64,000 nucleotides of DNA from positions 8,572,501 through 8,636,500 of the forward strand of contig CATNEN010000039.1 of NCBI GenBank assembly GCA_950097015.1, read 5' to 3'. The notes beneath the pieces were generated by a model. It worked only from the letters and a program-made list of their open reading frames with translations, was not told where the DNA came from and did not search any database. The position numbers and the translations under genes were made by a program. Position 1 is the first letter of the stretch, and every line of letters starts with the position of its first letter. Source of the stretch: Macrostomum hystrix. Taxonomy: Eukaryota; Platyhelminthes; Macrostomidae. Shown here one piece after another: positions 63,540 through 64,000 of this stretch.

Positions 63540-64000
63540 CTAGAATTCCTCATTAGATATCTACCGATTCTCATTGAATATCTACCAATTCTCATTGAAT
63601 ATCTACCAATTCTCATTGAATATCTACAAATTCTCGTTGAATATCTACCTATTCTCATTGAATATCTACCAATTCTCATTGAATACCTACAAATTCTCGT
63701 TGAATATCTACCTATTCTCATTGAATATCTACCTATTCTCATTGAATATCTACCTATTCTCATTGAATATCTAACAATTCTCATTGAATATCTAACAATT
63801 CTCATTGAATATCTACCAATTCTCATTGAAGATCTACCAATTCTCATTGAATATCTACCAATTCTCATTGAGTATCTACCAATTCTCTTTAAATATCTAC
63901 CAATTTTCGTTGAATATCGACCAATTTCTCAATAAATATCTACAAAAGTCTAATTGGAAATCTACCACAGTGAATATCTACCAATTGTCGCTGAAAATCT
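63540..64000. repeat. 21-bp minisatellite, runs to the window edge
   Basis: About 21 units of TTCTCATTGAATATCTACCA plus A, more diverged towards the right edge, where it is cut by the window. Confidence 0.95.

Overview
This is a 64-kb piece of an animal (metazoan) nuclear genome. The evidence is multi-exon genes with GT-AG introns, protein families known only from animals or well known there (Fat-like cadherin, EVA-1-type SUEL lectin protein, C17orf75/Njmu-R1), tRNA-derived SINEs, a non-LTR retrotransposon, a Ty3/gypsy fragment and TIR elements. The mix suggests a spiralian invertebrate such as a flatworm, mollusc or annelid, but the species cannot be read from the sequence. About 25 kb (two fifths) is minisatellite, in roughly 30 arrays with different units.

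Layout. (1) 1-3.5 kb: a 16-bp array, a SINE and otherwise featureless intergenic DNA. (2) 3.54-7.59 kb (+): a six-exon homolog of human C17orf75/Njmu-R1, a subunit of the WDR11-FAM91A1 vesicle-tethering complex; its introns hold a TIR element, two SINEs and a hAT-type terminus. (3) 7.93-8.76 kb (-): a two-exon EF-hand protein, convergent with (2). (4) 9.73-34.31 kb (+): a seven-exon gene for a 572-residue single-pass membrane protein with a signal peptide and two SUEL (galactose-binding) lectin domains, EVA-1-like. Its 1.7 kb of coding sequence is spread over 24.6 kb because every intron contains minisatellite DNA; the last intron also holds a broken gypsy fragment inserted in an array. (5) 34.3-37.4 kb: a SINE, a 35-bp array and a hAT-type element with an internal 16-bp array. 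(6) 37.47-51.83 kb (-): the last ten exons (1536 residues) of a Fat-like protocadherin: three and a half cadherin repeats, membrane-proximal region, laminin G, four EGF domains, transmembrane segment and cytoplasmic tail with a HWDTSDW motif. A small two-exon gene of unknown function lies in one intron and a truncated LINE in another. The 5' part of the gene is not seen. (7) 51.8-64 kb: mostly arrays, SINE fragments, a second LINE copy inserted in an array, and one weak candidate exon at 60.4 kb.

The genes are not an operon and need not act together. The most interesting feature is the minisatellites: they fill introns almost from splice site to splice site, and the G/purine-rich strand of the repeat follows the sense strand of the host gene, switching when the gene orientation switches. 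All exon joins come from reading splice sites and frame by eye; no transcript or database search was available.
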